The notes beneath the pieces are model-generated. The model had not been told where the DNA came from, did no database searches, and saw only the letters and a program-made list of their open reading frames with translations. A stretch of DNA of 64,000 nt, taken from the NCBI RefSeq assembly GCF_023343835.1, contig NC_064437.1, positions 27,007,001 to 27,071,000 of the forward strand, written 5' to 3'. Each line of letters begins with the position of its first letter. The stretch's first letter is position 1. Position numbers and translations under genes: made by a program. This DNA is from Lagopus muta (taxonomy: Eukaryota > Chordata > Aves > Galliformes > Phasianidae). Shown here piece after piece: positions 39,101 through 50,703 of this stretch.

Positions 39101-40478
39101 TTTTGAGCAACTGAGGAGCAATTTTAAGTGGCAAATGAGAGAACCCCATGAAATGTCTTAAAGACCCTGTGATTTCAAGCAAACTGTAGAAATGCATGCT
39201 TCTGACTTCTAAGAACGTGTATTCACTGTACTACAAGTAAAATCTGTAATATTTTCATACAGAACAGGCTGGTGTTGTAAATGTACTTGGAAGCACTTGA
39301 GTGCTCATCTCTTTATTTACTTCTGTGAATAAAGTAAGAAAGCTGGATGGCAGGGAACCAGGTGGAAGCATTGTTAAGATGGGATTATGATGGTTGTTGC
39401 AGTGTCTGCATCATTATTCAGTTGTCTGGGAAGAGCATAATGGCAGCAGTGGAACCCACGGTGGAGGTAGGCAAGGTTTCCTTCTGGCTGACACCATCTT
39501 TGCTCCTACAGGAAGGTTTGAGGAGAGGTGGAAGCGTGGAGGTGCTTGATGGGGTTGTGGTGGTGCAGGTGGCTGTGGAGATGCATTTCCAAAGTCCAAT
39601 GTGGGATCCAGGGATGGTGCTGTGACAAAAATGTGATGGATTTCTTATTTCCCAGCAGTGCTGTTGCCCAGGGAGTTACTTGTGTGCTGCTTTTGTCTCT
39701 TTCATGGAGTATGTAACAACAAGGTGTAGCCTTTATTGTTCTAATTCCTAGGTTCTGCCCCACAAGCAAAATGCAATGCTTGGTTGTTTGCAGGCTGGCA
39801 TATAAGGGTGGAAAGCATAGTGCAAATACTTGTTGCTTCTTATCAGATATGACTTTGGAAGCATATAATTGCTTCATAGTTTGTATTATGCGTTGCAGGT
39901 GATAGAATTGTAGTCAGTGTACAAAAGTATTTTGAACTCCAGCTTTGCCTAAGTGCTGCAGAACTCTCATTTTTTGCATGTTGCAGGCATCTACAAAGGA
40001 GCTCACTTATGTTGCTGTGGCATATTAATTGATCAGTGTCTGGTGACCGCCCTGAAATTAGCCTATGAGTGCATCTTTCCAGTGTTCTGTGAGAGCAGCT
40101 GAATCAATTCACCTGATAACATTCCTTTTGCATTCTGTAGGTGCCTTTATATCTTCTCAAATTTTCATCCTCGTGTATTCGCAGTTTGACTGCCAATCCA
40201 TCAGCATCTACAGCTCTGTTCTAAGAGTTGCAAGTGTGAAATTCTGTCAGTCTGAGCTCTGAAGGAGAGGGCTGTTCTGCTCAAAACCCAAGGTGCTCTT
40301 GGATGCTATTGCGCCCTTGAAATGTGCGTGAAGAGAAGAGACAGTGTATTCTTGGAAGATGTTTATATGGTGTTCTGGGTCTCATTTTTCACTTAGACAA
40401 AAATATGACTGTTATGCTGTCTTGGGGGTCAGCTGACAGAGAGGAATTTCTGCCCTTGTTCTAAATTGAGTGGAAGAG

Positions 40479-41065
40479 CTCACAGAATGGCTTGAGTTGG
40501 AAGGGATCTTAAAGATTGTTGAGATCCAACCCCCTTCCTTGGGCAGAGTGCCCAGGGCCCCATCCTGCCTGGCCTTGAATGCCTCCAGGCATGGGGCATC
40601 CACAGCCTCTCTGGGCATCCTGTGCCAGCACCTCACCTCTGAGTAAATAATTTTTTTCCTAATATCTAACCTGAATCTCCCCTCTTTTAGTTTAAAGCCA
40701 TTCCCTCTTGTCAGACACAGTAGTGTGGCTGGGGCCTCACAAGGGCAGAGCAGAAAAGAACAGTCTCCTCCCTGCCCACAGCTGCCCCTCAGTTGATGCG
40801 GCCCAGGATGCAATTGCCCACCCTGGCTGCAAATGAACACTGCTGGCTCATGTCCAGCTTTACGTCCACCAGGAGCCCCAGGTCCTTCTGTGCAGGACTG
40901 CTCTAAAAGAATTCTTCTGCCAGTCTGTACACATATCCAGGATTGCCCTGACCCAAGTGCAGCACCTTGCACTTAGCCGTGTTGAACCTCATTTGGTTCA
41001 TGTGGGCCCACTTTTTAAGCCTGTCCAGGTCCCATTGCATGGCATCCCTCCCTTCTATGGTCAGT
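40479..41065 (-). mobile_element. CR1 LINE fragment, about 590 bp
   Basis: Inverted CR1: 'tcacagaatggcttgagttg', 'tggccttgaatgcctccagg', 'ctgtgccagcacctcacctc' and 'agcaccttgcacttagcc' in CR1 order. A 186-codon minus-strand frame over it (40,412-40,972) is derived from the element. Confidence 0.93.
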
Positions 41066-42619
41066 GCTCAGAGATCAGCTGGTCTTGAGCAGGTCTAAAG
41101 CAGAGCTTGGTGATTGTGGTTCTGAGCCTGCCAGGTTGTGCTTGCATGGTCAAGGCAATTTTAGGTCAGAATACGGAGTTGATGAAGTTTCATCCTTTAC
41201 ACAGGTGCCAGCTATTGGTGCCACTGCAGTGAGATTGTGGCTGTGAGAAGCAATGTGGTCCAAACTGATGTTCAACAGTGTCATCAGGGAAAGAAGTTAA
41301 ACCTCATTCAGGTGCATTTGTCAGGGCCAGCATGGATTTGAAAACAGATGGTAAGAACTATGGGAGCAGGAATAATACTACTGAGTCTCCTCTTATTCAT
41401 GAGATGTGATGAGGTTGCTTCTTATTTCTTTTGCTTTTCAGCATCTGTGAGTTAACCCTGTTACTGTGTTCTGGTCTTGACTCTATGTTCCAGAGGCAGA
41501 GGAGTTGTTCACTAGTGTCCAACAGGGCCATGCGGATCTCTCTGCTTTCAGGTAGCTTTAAGGCCAGTATTTTTCCTCTTGCAATCCCAAAGTGCTGTCA
41601 CTGCATGCTTTAGGATGAGAATTAAGCACACTGCATATGAGATGAGAAGCTTTTAGAATAAAGCCTAGTGATTATACATCTTGACACTTGTACTGTGTAT
41701 CCTGCAGTGTGGTCTCCTGTTGTTGCAGTAATGTTAATGTACTTGTTCTCCAGGCTGGTATTTTGGCTGGAGGCCTGGTGCTGGAACAGCCATCATGCTA
41801 ACAAGCGTGAGCACTTGGGTTTGGGCAGGATGTGCTTGTGCATGTGGTGATCTCTGCTGTGGGCCATTGCAAGGAGTTCTTTGCTGCTGTGGAGCTGTGT
41901 GATGTGTGAAGCAAGCTTTTCTGGAGTGCCCCAGCCACATCTCTTTACAAAGTAATGATCATGCCTACATTATGTCAGGCTTTATTTCTGGTTTGGGTCT
42001 TTTTTTTCTGTAAGGGGAGAAAACTAATTGGTGAGCTTGGAGAAGAACAGATACAATAATCTTTGCGGAGCTGCTTTCCTTGCTCTTAATTAAAGCTTAG
42101 AAAGTAAGAGAGGTTGACTCTTCCTGTAGAATTTGATGAACTTGAAACTAGATTATAACATGCCTGGTAGATGTACATCAAATCAGCAGCCAAAGGTGGA
42201 TTCTAAGAGTTTGGAAATACAAGCCTAGCTTTAAATAAAAACACAATAAGAGAAACTTATTTGACTGGGGTGCATGTATATGAGAATGTATCCTGTGCTG
42301 GCTGCCACTGCCACCCCTGTGCAAGCCTATGCTCTGGGCCTTTCAGTTTTATCTCACTTCTACTTAACAGCCTGAATGGAGTTTTGCAAAACACTCATGG
42401 CTGGGGAGTTCCCTCAGTGTCTCTGGAGTGGGGCAGTGACAGGGACTTGCAGCGCTTCAGTGGTTTCTTGCTGTGTTCCTGTACTGTGAGCATTAAGGCT
42501 GCAGGGGCTGGAGCCCTGGGGAACAGATCACTTGGATGAAGGCCTGCCTGGGAGAGAGGGGAGCTGGTTCTGGAGCCAGGCACACCTGACCATATCATTT
42601 TATTCTCTTCTGCTTCCAG

Positions 42620-42708
42620 CCATGTCTCAAGCTGTGCAGACCAATGGGACGCAGCCTTTAAGCAAGACCTGGGAGCTCAGCTTGTACGAGTTGCAAAGAA
42701 CACCTCAG
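42620..42708 (+). CDS. RNF2: RNF2 exon 2 (start codon)
   Basis: The acceptor 'tctgcttccag' precedes CC and the ATG at 42,622. The exon encodes residues 1-29 (starts MSQAVQTNG, ends LQRTPQ) and ends in phase 0 at CAG before GTAACG. Confidence 0.98.
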
Positions 42709-45700
42709 GTAACGTGTGCTGAAGAGCTGGCCTTCAGGCAGTTTGGTCTTTATTTGATACCTTTAGGAACTTGAGGTCTGGTTTTCCTTTCCTGATGTGG
42801 CTGAGTATGTTCCTTGTTGTATTCTTATGTCTTTGTCTGAAGGCAATAACACATGCAATCTCTGTGTGAAATTTCCTTAAAGAACTTTTACTTTGTTTTA
42901 CACCAGGAAGCGATCACTGATGGCTTGGAAATCGTTGTGTCACCCAGGAGCCTGCACAGCGAACTCATGTGTCCCATTTGTTTGGATATGTTAAAAAATA
43001 CCATGACGACAAAAGAGTGTTTGCATCGTTTCTGTGCTGACTGCATCATTACAGCCCTCAGGAGCGGGTATGGAAATAGCAGGACAGGGAAAAGGGATTT
43101 CCCTTCAGATGAAAATGTGATCCTTTGAGCCCTGAGCGCTGCTGTTTCTGAGGATGGCCATCACTGCAGTGTTCACAGTGAATTCACTGTGCCTGTGGAA
43201 ATTCTGATGAGTGATTAGCAGAAACACTCTTCTCATGAAAGAGAAACAAGAAATGCTGTCCTCAATAAAGAAATCACTGATATTTCTGTTACTGAGGCCT
43301 CTTGCTTTTACAAGAAAAAAGCAAAAAACGTGTGAACCTGATAAATTAATTAAATTAGAACAGAATGTTGGGAAGGACAAGACTGAGTTTTAGTTTTCAC
43401 AGAAATTCGTGCTTGAACTCCAAAATGGGTTCCTTTATCTTTATTTCATTCTGCAGGTCCTATGAAGGACTGTACCTTTCAATATAATTTCCACTTGAAA
43501 TGGAAACATTTCTAAGTAAAAATAAAGCCAGAAGATTAAGGGGAGAAAATTGTAGCATAGAACTCCTTGATTCTTCAGTCAAAATACATTTTGTTTAAAC
43601 ATACCTTAAATAAACACACTTTAAAAATTATAGTAAGGAGATGTTTTTTTTTTTTTTTTTTTCCTGTTTTGTTTAAGTATCTTGAGCTGTCAGATTTGTC
43701 AAAAGATAGAAGCCCCATTCCATTCCAGATGTATTGTAAAGTTGAGTCATGATGGGTGCTTTCTCTAACAATTGCAGCATTAAGACTGACTTCTGGCAAT
43801 GACAGAGACTTAATGTTGTTCCCTCTCCTTATTCTATATCCTTATAGATATATAAAAAATTGTATATTTTTTATAATATATATATATATATTCTTATATC
43901 TAGCAACAAAGAATGTCCCACATGTCGTAAAAAGCTGGTGTCAAAAAGATCGCTGCGACCTGATCCCAATTTTGATGCTCTCATCAGTAAAATTTATCCA
44001 AGCCGTGATGAATATGAAGCGCATCAGGAGAGAGTGCTAGCAAGAATCAGTAAACACAATAACCAGCAAGCTTTAAGTCACAGCATTGAAGAGGGACTAA
44101 AGATTCAGGCTATGAACAGGTATGTAGTCACATAATTTGTTCCCATTGTCTCCCTTAATGCTAGAAATATGCCGCCTCCTCACTCTCTGTAGCAAGGGAT
44201 TCTTCTCTTCCCCTCTGAAGGCTGCCAAAGTAGCTTTCAACTTTTGTTAAAAAAATGTTATTAGTTTTATTGTTTTATTAGTACATAGAAACTTCATATC
44301 ACTGCCTGCAGCTTTACTGGCAGACACGTGTTGTGTTACCAATTTATAGGCATCATTCATTAGACCCCATCTAGAGTACTGCCAGGGGCCCCCAGCACAA
44401 GAAAGATGTAGAGCTGTTGGAGGGCCACAAAGATGCTCAGTGGGCTGGAGCACCTCTCCTGTGTAGAAGGGCTTGTTGAGACTGGGGGGGAGAAGGCTGC
44501 AGGGAGGAGTTGGGAAAGAGACCCCAAACTTTCTTCCAATAAATTGTTCTAAATCACAAATGAATTCATGTTTTGATTAAAATACTTTTCTGTTTTGTGT
44601 AAGGGGTAAAATTAACTGAATGAAGTTTAAAATGATCTCATGACATGCCTAAAATGCATTTGAGGAATAAGGAAAAATATGCAGCTTTGTATATGGGTAT
44701 CTTTTTGTAAGATAGGATGTGTGTTATTTTTTTTAAGTCTAAATATCTCTGGAATGTTTCATGCTTGTGAATGCATAGTTCATATTATGTCAAGCTTCTG
44801 GCTTGACTGAGAAGAGAGATGTTGTATAGGTTGGATGAGTTCTGAGTGAGGATTAGTGTTTATTTCTACCTTTTTGTCACCAGGTTACAGAGGGGCAAGA
44901 AACAGCAAATTGAGAATGGCAGTGGAGCAGAAGATAATGGTGACAGTTCACACTGTAGCAATGCCTCAACACACAGCAATCAGGAAGCAGGGCCTAGCAA
45001 CAAGAGGACCAAAACATCAGATGATTCTGGGCTAGAACTGGACAATAACAACACAGCTGTGGCCATAGACCCTGTGCTGGATGGTGCCAGTGAAATAGAA
45101 TTAGTCTTCAGGCCTCATCCTACCCTCATGGAGAATGACGACAGTGCACAGACAAGGTACATGGCATTATTCTTCTTTGTATATTCTGGTTTAATTCCTG
45201 CTGTTTCTATTTTCTATTTAGAACTTGTTGGGGCTTTTAAAAATCAGTTTGCTTTGGTTGAACCACCTTGGTTTAACATACGCACCCTTCTCATTGCAGG
45301 TCAGATAGATTCTGTGCAGTGTTACAGAAACAAACTGTTTTAGGCCGTTGGTCAGGGATGAAGGTGGTTTTAAGGGTTTCTTGCAGTTCACAGGAGATAC
45401 CAGAATGATGGTATGACGTCTACTTACAATAAGATTCTCTGGGAATAAACAAGTCTCGTGCGAGTGTCAGCGATTTTTTTTTTGGAGCAGTCTTGTGTCA
45501 GTGTGATTTGTAGGCTGGAAGCTTTGCCTGGCATTTTTCCATCATCCCTTGTGAGCACAGACTGCAAATTTAGGATTGCAGCAATGAGCAATCTTGTGAA
45601 GTTTCCTCAGATCTCTTCCTGTCTTTCTCTTCTGATGAGACATTTCTCTACAGTGTCAGTAAATATATTACTAAATATAAGCTTCATCCAACTCTTCTTT

Positions 45701-47144
45701 TTGGTTTGGAATTCCAAGGGAGTTCTGGGGGTTATTCTGAAAGACAGAGAGAAAGCAAAGCTTCTGGGGCAGGCTCCTGCAGCATTTGTGTCAGATTGGG
45801 ATTCTTGCATAAAGAGGAGCAGGTAATGAGGCAGTAAAGAAGGGAACCTTCAGCAAGGAGCAGAAGGTTCCAGGTGTCTTTGTCCTGTATCTCTAATATG
45901 AACATGCGATTATTTTTGTGGTTGCTGTTGCAGATACATCAAGACCTCAGGCAATGCCACTGTTGATCACTTGTCCAAGTACCTGGCTGTGAGACTGGCT
46001 CTGGAAGAGCTTCGGAGCAAAGGAGAATCAAACCAGATGAATCTTGACACGGCCAGTGAGAAGCAGTATACTATTTACATAGCTACTGCCAATGGGCAGT
46101 TCACTGTAAGTGGAAGCTTTAAGAGGAAAGCTGAGCATCAGTATGCCTCTGATACAGATATGATTAGAATCCATGGAGTTGGACTTCTCCTGAGTTGACA
46201 TGGGGATAAAATTCATGGCACCAAGTTGCTCATTCAGAAGCAGATAGTTTGTTTTGCAGGAAAATGCACGTAGTGGAACCTTGGTTAATAGAAAAAGAAA
46301 GCATACAAATTATTTGGGGGAAAAAAAAGCCACACTGATGCCAGCAACTATTAGCTGACTTCCTTCGGGTGAGGACCTGCCCTTTCATTTTACAGTTAAA
46401 ATTGGAGACGAAGAACACTGTTTCACCTGAGAACTCTCTTTGAAGAGCACTGCCTAGAAGCAGGAAATGTCTATTGAGTGGACTCTACTGCAGTATAATC
46501 TTCTTTTACTCCAGTGTAAAAAGGCTACTGCGAGCCTTAGATAGGGAAGAATTCCTCTTCTCAGTTGCTGACTAAACTAAAAAGTAGTATTGCACTTGGA
46601 TTGACCTCTGAGCTTAGCCTTATACTTGAGCATTTTTTCTGAATAAAATAAAAATTCTGGTTGAGAAAGACACCAATGTTACCTGACAGTCTATTTTGCA
46701 CAGTGTTCAAACATGGTGATAGAGTAGCCTTTAGAAAAGAAGCAAAGATGGTTCTAGTGTCCATACACCTGCTACTCTCTGTTTACATACAGGAGAAACA
46801 TAAAGTTCACTTCATTTACAACTGTGTGCACTTTATATGCAATTAGCAAAGCTGTTTTTTGTGCTGTTTTAGTGAGATTGACAGGAGTCTGTAATTGCTC
46901 ATTTTACTGCTTTTTGACCACGAGTGTTTAGTCAGTAACTTGTTCCACATTATCAGTGACTTCTTTAAGTCAGTAGTTGTAGATAGATTGCTGCCTGCGC
47001 ACTGTCAGGTCTTCTCACATCTTTTCTGGTGTTTTCTTCTAGGTATTAAATGGGTCGTTCTCCTTGGAGCTGGTCAGTGAGAAGTACTGGAAAGTGAACA
47101 AACCCATGGAACTGTACTATGCACCAACGAAGGAACATAAATAA
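42622..47144 (+). CDS. RNF2: RNF2 (RING2/RING1B) E3 ubiquitin ligase, gene-level entry
   Basis: Six coding exons (42,622-42,708; 42,907-43,067; 43,904-44,119; 44,884-45,156; 45,934-46,105; 47,043-47,144) join in frame through GT-AG introns. They give a complete 336-residue protein, the same length as human RNF2. The RING domain shows Cys51, Cys54, Cys67, His69, Cys72, Cys75, Cys87 and Cys90, with the E2-contacting Ile53 present. The C-terminal RAWUL ubiquitin-like domain occupies roughly residues 225-336. RNF2 is the catalytic subunit of PRC1, monoubiquitinating histone H2A Lys119 with BMI1/PCGF partners in the nucleus. By memory comparison only a handful of residues differ from human, mainly in the linker around residues 207-240. 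The CpG-island promoter suggests broad expression. Confidence 0.98.
42907..43067 (+). CDS. RNF2: RNF2 exon 3 (first half of RING)
   Basis: The acceptor is 'tgttttacaccag'. It encodes residues 30-82 plus two bases of Gly83, including CPIC and the CLHRFCADC knuckle of the RING. The donor is GTATGG, phase 2. Confidence 0.98.
43904..44119 (+). CDS. RNF2: RNF2 exon 4 (end of RING and adjacent helix)
   Basis: The acceptor 'cttatatctag' follows an AT-repeat and lacks a normal pyrimidine tract. The exon starts by completing Gly83 and contains CPTC, the last two zinc ligands. It continues through the basic and helical segment ending IQAMN. The donor is GTATGT, phase 2. Confidence 0.97.
44355..44525 (+). 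mobile_element. CR1 LINE internal fragment in RNF2 intron 4
   Basis: Forward CR1 internal phrases 'gaccccatctagagtactgc', 'ggagggccacaaagatgctc' and 'gggctggagcacctctcctg'. The 3' end is missing. Confidence 0.85.
44884..45156 (+). CDS. RNF2: RNF2 exon 5 (acidic/Ser-rich linker)
   Basis: The acceptor is 'tttttgtcaccag'. It encodes 90 full codons from [12 protein letters not shown] to ENDDSAQT. This is the low-complexity linker with the KRTK basic patch and the start of RAWUL ([11 protein letters not shown]). The donor is GTACAT, phase 2. Confidence 0.97.
45934..46105 (+). CDS. RNF2: RNF2 exon 6 (RAWUL domain)
   Basis: The acceptor is 'ggttgctgttgcag'. It encodes [20 protein letters not shown] through ANGQFT, the core of the ubiquitin-like RAWUL domain that binds CBX C-boxes or RYBP. 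The donor is GTAAGT, phase 0. Confidence 0.98.
47043..47144 (+). CDS. RNF2: RNF2 exon 7 (C-terminus and stop)
   Basis: The acceptor is 'gttttcttctag'. It encodes the last 33 residues (starts [11 protein letters not shown], ends APTKEHK) and the TAA stop at 47,142-47,144. Confidence 0.98.
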
Positions 47145-49190
47145 GCTGTACTGGAAAACTGAGATGGGACTAACTCTCTTTTTATAGCTATGACTTCTTT
47201 AATATTAAAAGAAAGCACCGTCATTATCTTTATGGACAATACATTTGTGATGCCTTCAGGCTCTCTCAGTGTACTTATTAATATGATTAGACAGTATTCT
47301 TGATTGTATTTAATTTAGACTTTTTTTGGCTGTTTTTCTCTAGTGCTTGACATGCTTTTGTTCCCAGTGTGTGATAACTGAACGAGTGTTCCAGTTTGGA
47401 ATGTCTTAATTTTATCCAGGTAAATCTGGATTTCTAACACATTTGACACAGTTATAGTAGCCTCTGTGAAGTACTGAGCATTGGATGGCTAAGTCAGTCT
47501 ATTCAATAGTAATGTATGCCAAGGAATGTGTTAAATGTTGTAATTTGCTAATGGTTATCCATATAAAAGATGGTAGAAAATTGATTTCTGATAGTCTTGC
47601 AACTAAAGGAGATCTCATTCCCTAGGAAAGATGAATTATTCAGTTGTTTTGTTTTTTTTTTTTAACAAATACAGCTATAGTGAGAAAAAGGACACTTTAA
47701 GAACCTTGCTACTTACTGAGCGTCAGTGCAAGGTGATTCCTGAGGTTGGTTTGCTTTTTAACAAAACAAAACCAAACAAACCCCAAACCCCTTTCCTGTG
47801 TAGAAATTCCAAGCTTGTTTCACACTGCAGTTTCCCATTTGACTCCTGTTGCAGTGGTAATCCTGTCCTCACAAACTTAGTCAAAATCTTATGGAAGTTT
47901 TACAGCCCTACTCTGTTCAATATAATAACAGGTTTTCATTGAGAATGCATCAGAACTTGCTGTAAAGAATCTTCTTAAATGTCTTTTGAAAGCAAATCCC
48001 TTCAATTCCAGCACACTGACATAATGCAAAGTGAAATATTTTGCTTTACAGAATTCTTGCCACCCAGCTGTGAGCTTATCTCAGCTTCCGTTTGAGTAGG
48101 GAGGACTTCAACCATGAGCTGCTCTAAGATTACTTTTGTTTTTTTTGGCATAGCTTTAACAAATGTGGCATAGCACTTTGGAAGAAAATTTTAGTACTTG
48201 ACAAAGTTTACCATTTAGTGTCTTAAATTTAGGTTCAAGTTTTAAAACTTGGCAGTAGGTTGTTGTGTGAAGGCCAGTAGCTGCTGTTCATGTGCATGTT
48301 AAACTTCTCTTCCCTGGCACTGGACGTTGTGGTCATGTCAGTGAGGGTTGCTTTGCCTTTAGCATTCTGTCTGACTGGAAATGTGTTATGGGAGATTGAC
48401 TGTACTGTAAGACTTCCTGAGGAAGCCTCCACACATTTGCACCTGAAGCTTGAAGCAAAAAAGTTGATCTAATACATGAGAACCAACATCCTCAACCATG
48501 TCTGGCATGGTTGCTGTGCTCTTGGCTGCAGTCAGAATGAAGATGTGGAGTGTGGTACCTTAGCATTCAGCTGCTTGGGGACTCTCCTGGGAGGGAAAGC
48601 CCCTTTTATTGCTTCAGTCTTTCAAGACTCACACTTGAAAATATGTGTCTGTTCTGACTGCTGCTTCAGATCAGCTTTATCCCTACGTGGAAACTACACA
48701 AGTCTTCTCTGAGTAATTACTGCCTCTTGTAAGGGCATGTTTCTTCATGACTGTAGAATGGAAGTATTCGGGCCCCAGAAGGCTGGGGGATAAACTTAAT
48801 TAACTAACTAAATCATTACCTTCTGTTGAAGTGTTGGATCGTACAGAGAATTAGTGCATGTCTGCTGAATAGAAACCAGAGGGGATGGGTGTGTTGTCAT
48901 TCAAGCTGCTTTCAAATTTTCGGAGAAAGTTCTAGATGAGTTGCAGCACACCTTCCCAGGGCGACAGCAAAGGCAACATCCAGTCCCTTGAGCAGGAGAG
49001 CTGTCAGTGAAGCTCAGCAGCCTGTTTAGGAACAATCTGTCGCTTCTGCCCAGTTCTTTAGATTGTGTGGGAGAACGTGAAGCTTTTATGTTCCTGTTCA
49101 TGTTGTAGTGACTGTACGGAGTATTTATGTTGTCTAAATATTCTGTATGATGTCGTTGTTTGATTAAACCCTTGATTGCACTGTGACTCA
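47145..49190 (+). other. RNF2: RNF2 3'UTR (probable extent)
   Basis: After the stop there are about 2 kb of AT-rich, repeat-free sequence before an ATTAAA hexamer at 49,163-49,168 followed by GT/T-rich sequence. Vertebrate RNF2 3'UTRs are of similar length. A shorter 3' end near 47,205 (ATTAAA) is possible. Positions 48,908-49,006 recur nearly unchanged at 62,956-63,054. Confidence 0.6.
49163..49168 (+). terminator. RNF2: Candidate RNF2 polyadenylation signal
   Basis: ATTAAA, the commonest variant hexamer, is followed by GT- and T-rich sequence at about 49,190-49,270. It is the best signal I see downstream of the stop, but cleavage is not proven. Confidence 0.45.
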
Positions 49191-50471
49191 CTAGTGGTAC
49201 CAACTATTTTATTTTCAACATGACTTTGCTGCTCTGCCTTGTTAAGCCATGTTGTTTTTTCGTGTTGCTTTTTTTCTTCTTTTATTCCAAGTACATGACA
49301 TGTGGTAGGTAAACTTTAGTATCCAAGCACGGTCGTGATGAAATTCCTCTTACAAATTAACAGCAAAAGCAAAAATGTTGCAAAAGAGCTACTGGAAATT
49401 CCAGTACTGGTTCCACATCTGAAAAATGCCGCATGTCAGCCAGGCCAGAGAAACAGCATGGAAAGAGGGATGCGATATCTCCAGCAGTGCTGGAGGCAGT
49501 GCATAATGTTAGCCTGAACAGCAACCACAAAATCCAGGTAGCATCAACTGCACACAATCCACGAGGCAAAAAGTGGCACGCAATGCACCATCACCAAATG
49601 CCAGCTCACCGGTAGCAACGACCTGGAAAGAAGGAGAAGAAGAAATAGCAGATGGACTGGCTGGCCAACTTCAGCAATACAAAGAAAGTCTCTCTTCCTC
49701 CCGATCAACTGGCATTTCAGCTGAGGAGGAGCTTTCCCAAGAGGTCCAGCAATTCCGTGGGAATATACCTTCCTCTCCACCTGCATGGACACGACTCTCT
49801 CCCACGCAGTCTACAGTAGGTACACACACACCACATGCCACCCTGAGGTTCTGCTTGCGTGGCAGTGGGGACGCAATGAAGCAGTGGGACAGAAAAGCCA
49901 CCTTGACCCTAGTGGCACAGTAAGAAATTACAAGGGAAAACAACCACAAAAGGGAATTCTTCCAGGAAAACGCTGGATCCAGTTTCCCACGGGCAGCTCC
50001 CCAGAACAAAACCATGGCCTGATCTTACTTCTGAGGATGATAACGAGCGTTTTGGTTTGCATTCGTGCCAAGTGACTGGCGAGTAAAAGAAGCAGAACTA
50101 GAGGGGCCCTGCCTCCACTCAGGTGGAGGAAACAAAAATCAGATTAATTGGATTACGTTGATCAGAGCGTCTGGCATGGCAGAAACACAGGAGCGTAATG
50201 CAACAGAGGACACTGGTGCACAGGAAACTGCGATGCCGTCGAGTTAGAAAGGGGCAGAACCCATCGGAATTACGACAAAGGGATCCCAGGAGCTAACTGG
50301 AAAAGTCATAAAAACCTCCAGAAGTGCAGAACATAATTAAAAAATAATTGCAAAGCATCAGCAAGAAGAAGTACAGCCTCAGTATGGGGAAAAAAAAAAA
50401 AAAAGATTTTATTAAGAAAGAAATTAACAGAAAAGAATAATGGATAGTATAATACAGCTTATGGGTGGATA
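49191..50471. other. Unassigned region between RNF2 and the ZC3H11A-like gene
   Basis: About 1.3 kb, moderately GC-rich around 49,600-50,000, with several overlapping open frames of 80-116 codons on both strands and none recognised. Part of it could be 3'UTR of the minus-strand ZC3H11A-like gene. An A-run lies at 50,391-50,404. Confidence 0.5.
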
Positions 50472-50697
50472 GTGACAGGGCAAGGGGGAATGGTTTTAAA
50501 CTAAGACAGGGGAGGTTGCACTGCAACAGATTGAGGTTGTGCATGCCCCATCCCAGGAAGCATTCAAGGCCGGGCTGGATGTGGCACTGGGCAGCCTGCT
50601 CCAGTGCTTGGCGACCCTGCACGTAGCAGGGGTTGAAACTGGATGATCTTCGAGGTCCTTCTCAACCCAGGCCATTCTGTGAGTCTATGATTCCGTG
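50472..50697 (+). mobile_element. CR1 LINE 3' fragment abutting a stop codon
   Basis: Forward CR1: 'gacagggcaagggggaatgg', 'cattcaaggccgggctggat' and 'ctggatgatcttcgaggtcc', ending 'gagtctatgattccgtga'. Its 3' end lies within about 7 bp of the stop codon of the oppositely oriented ZC3H11A-like terminal exon. Confidence 0.95.
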
Positions 50698-50703
50698 AAA
50701 ACA

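Larger units (their letters stand above)
33203..42619 (+). other. RNF2: RNF2 intron 1
   Basis: About 9.4 kb between the putative exon 1 donor and the acceptor of the ATG exon. It contains the hexanucleotide array and three CR1 copies. No alternative coding exon was recognised. Confidence 0.65.

Noticed and set aside
40412-40972. 186-codon minus-strand frame
   Set aside because: Derived from a CR1 fragment, with no independent coding signal.
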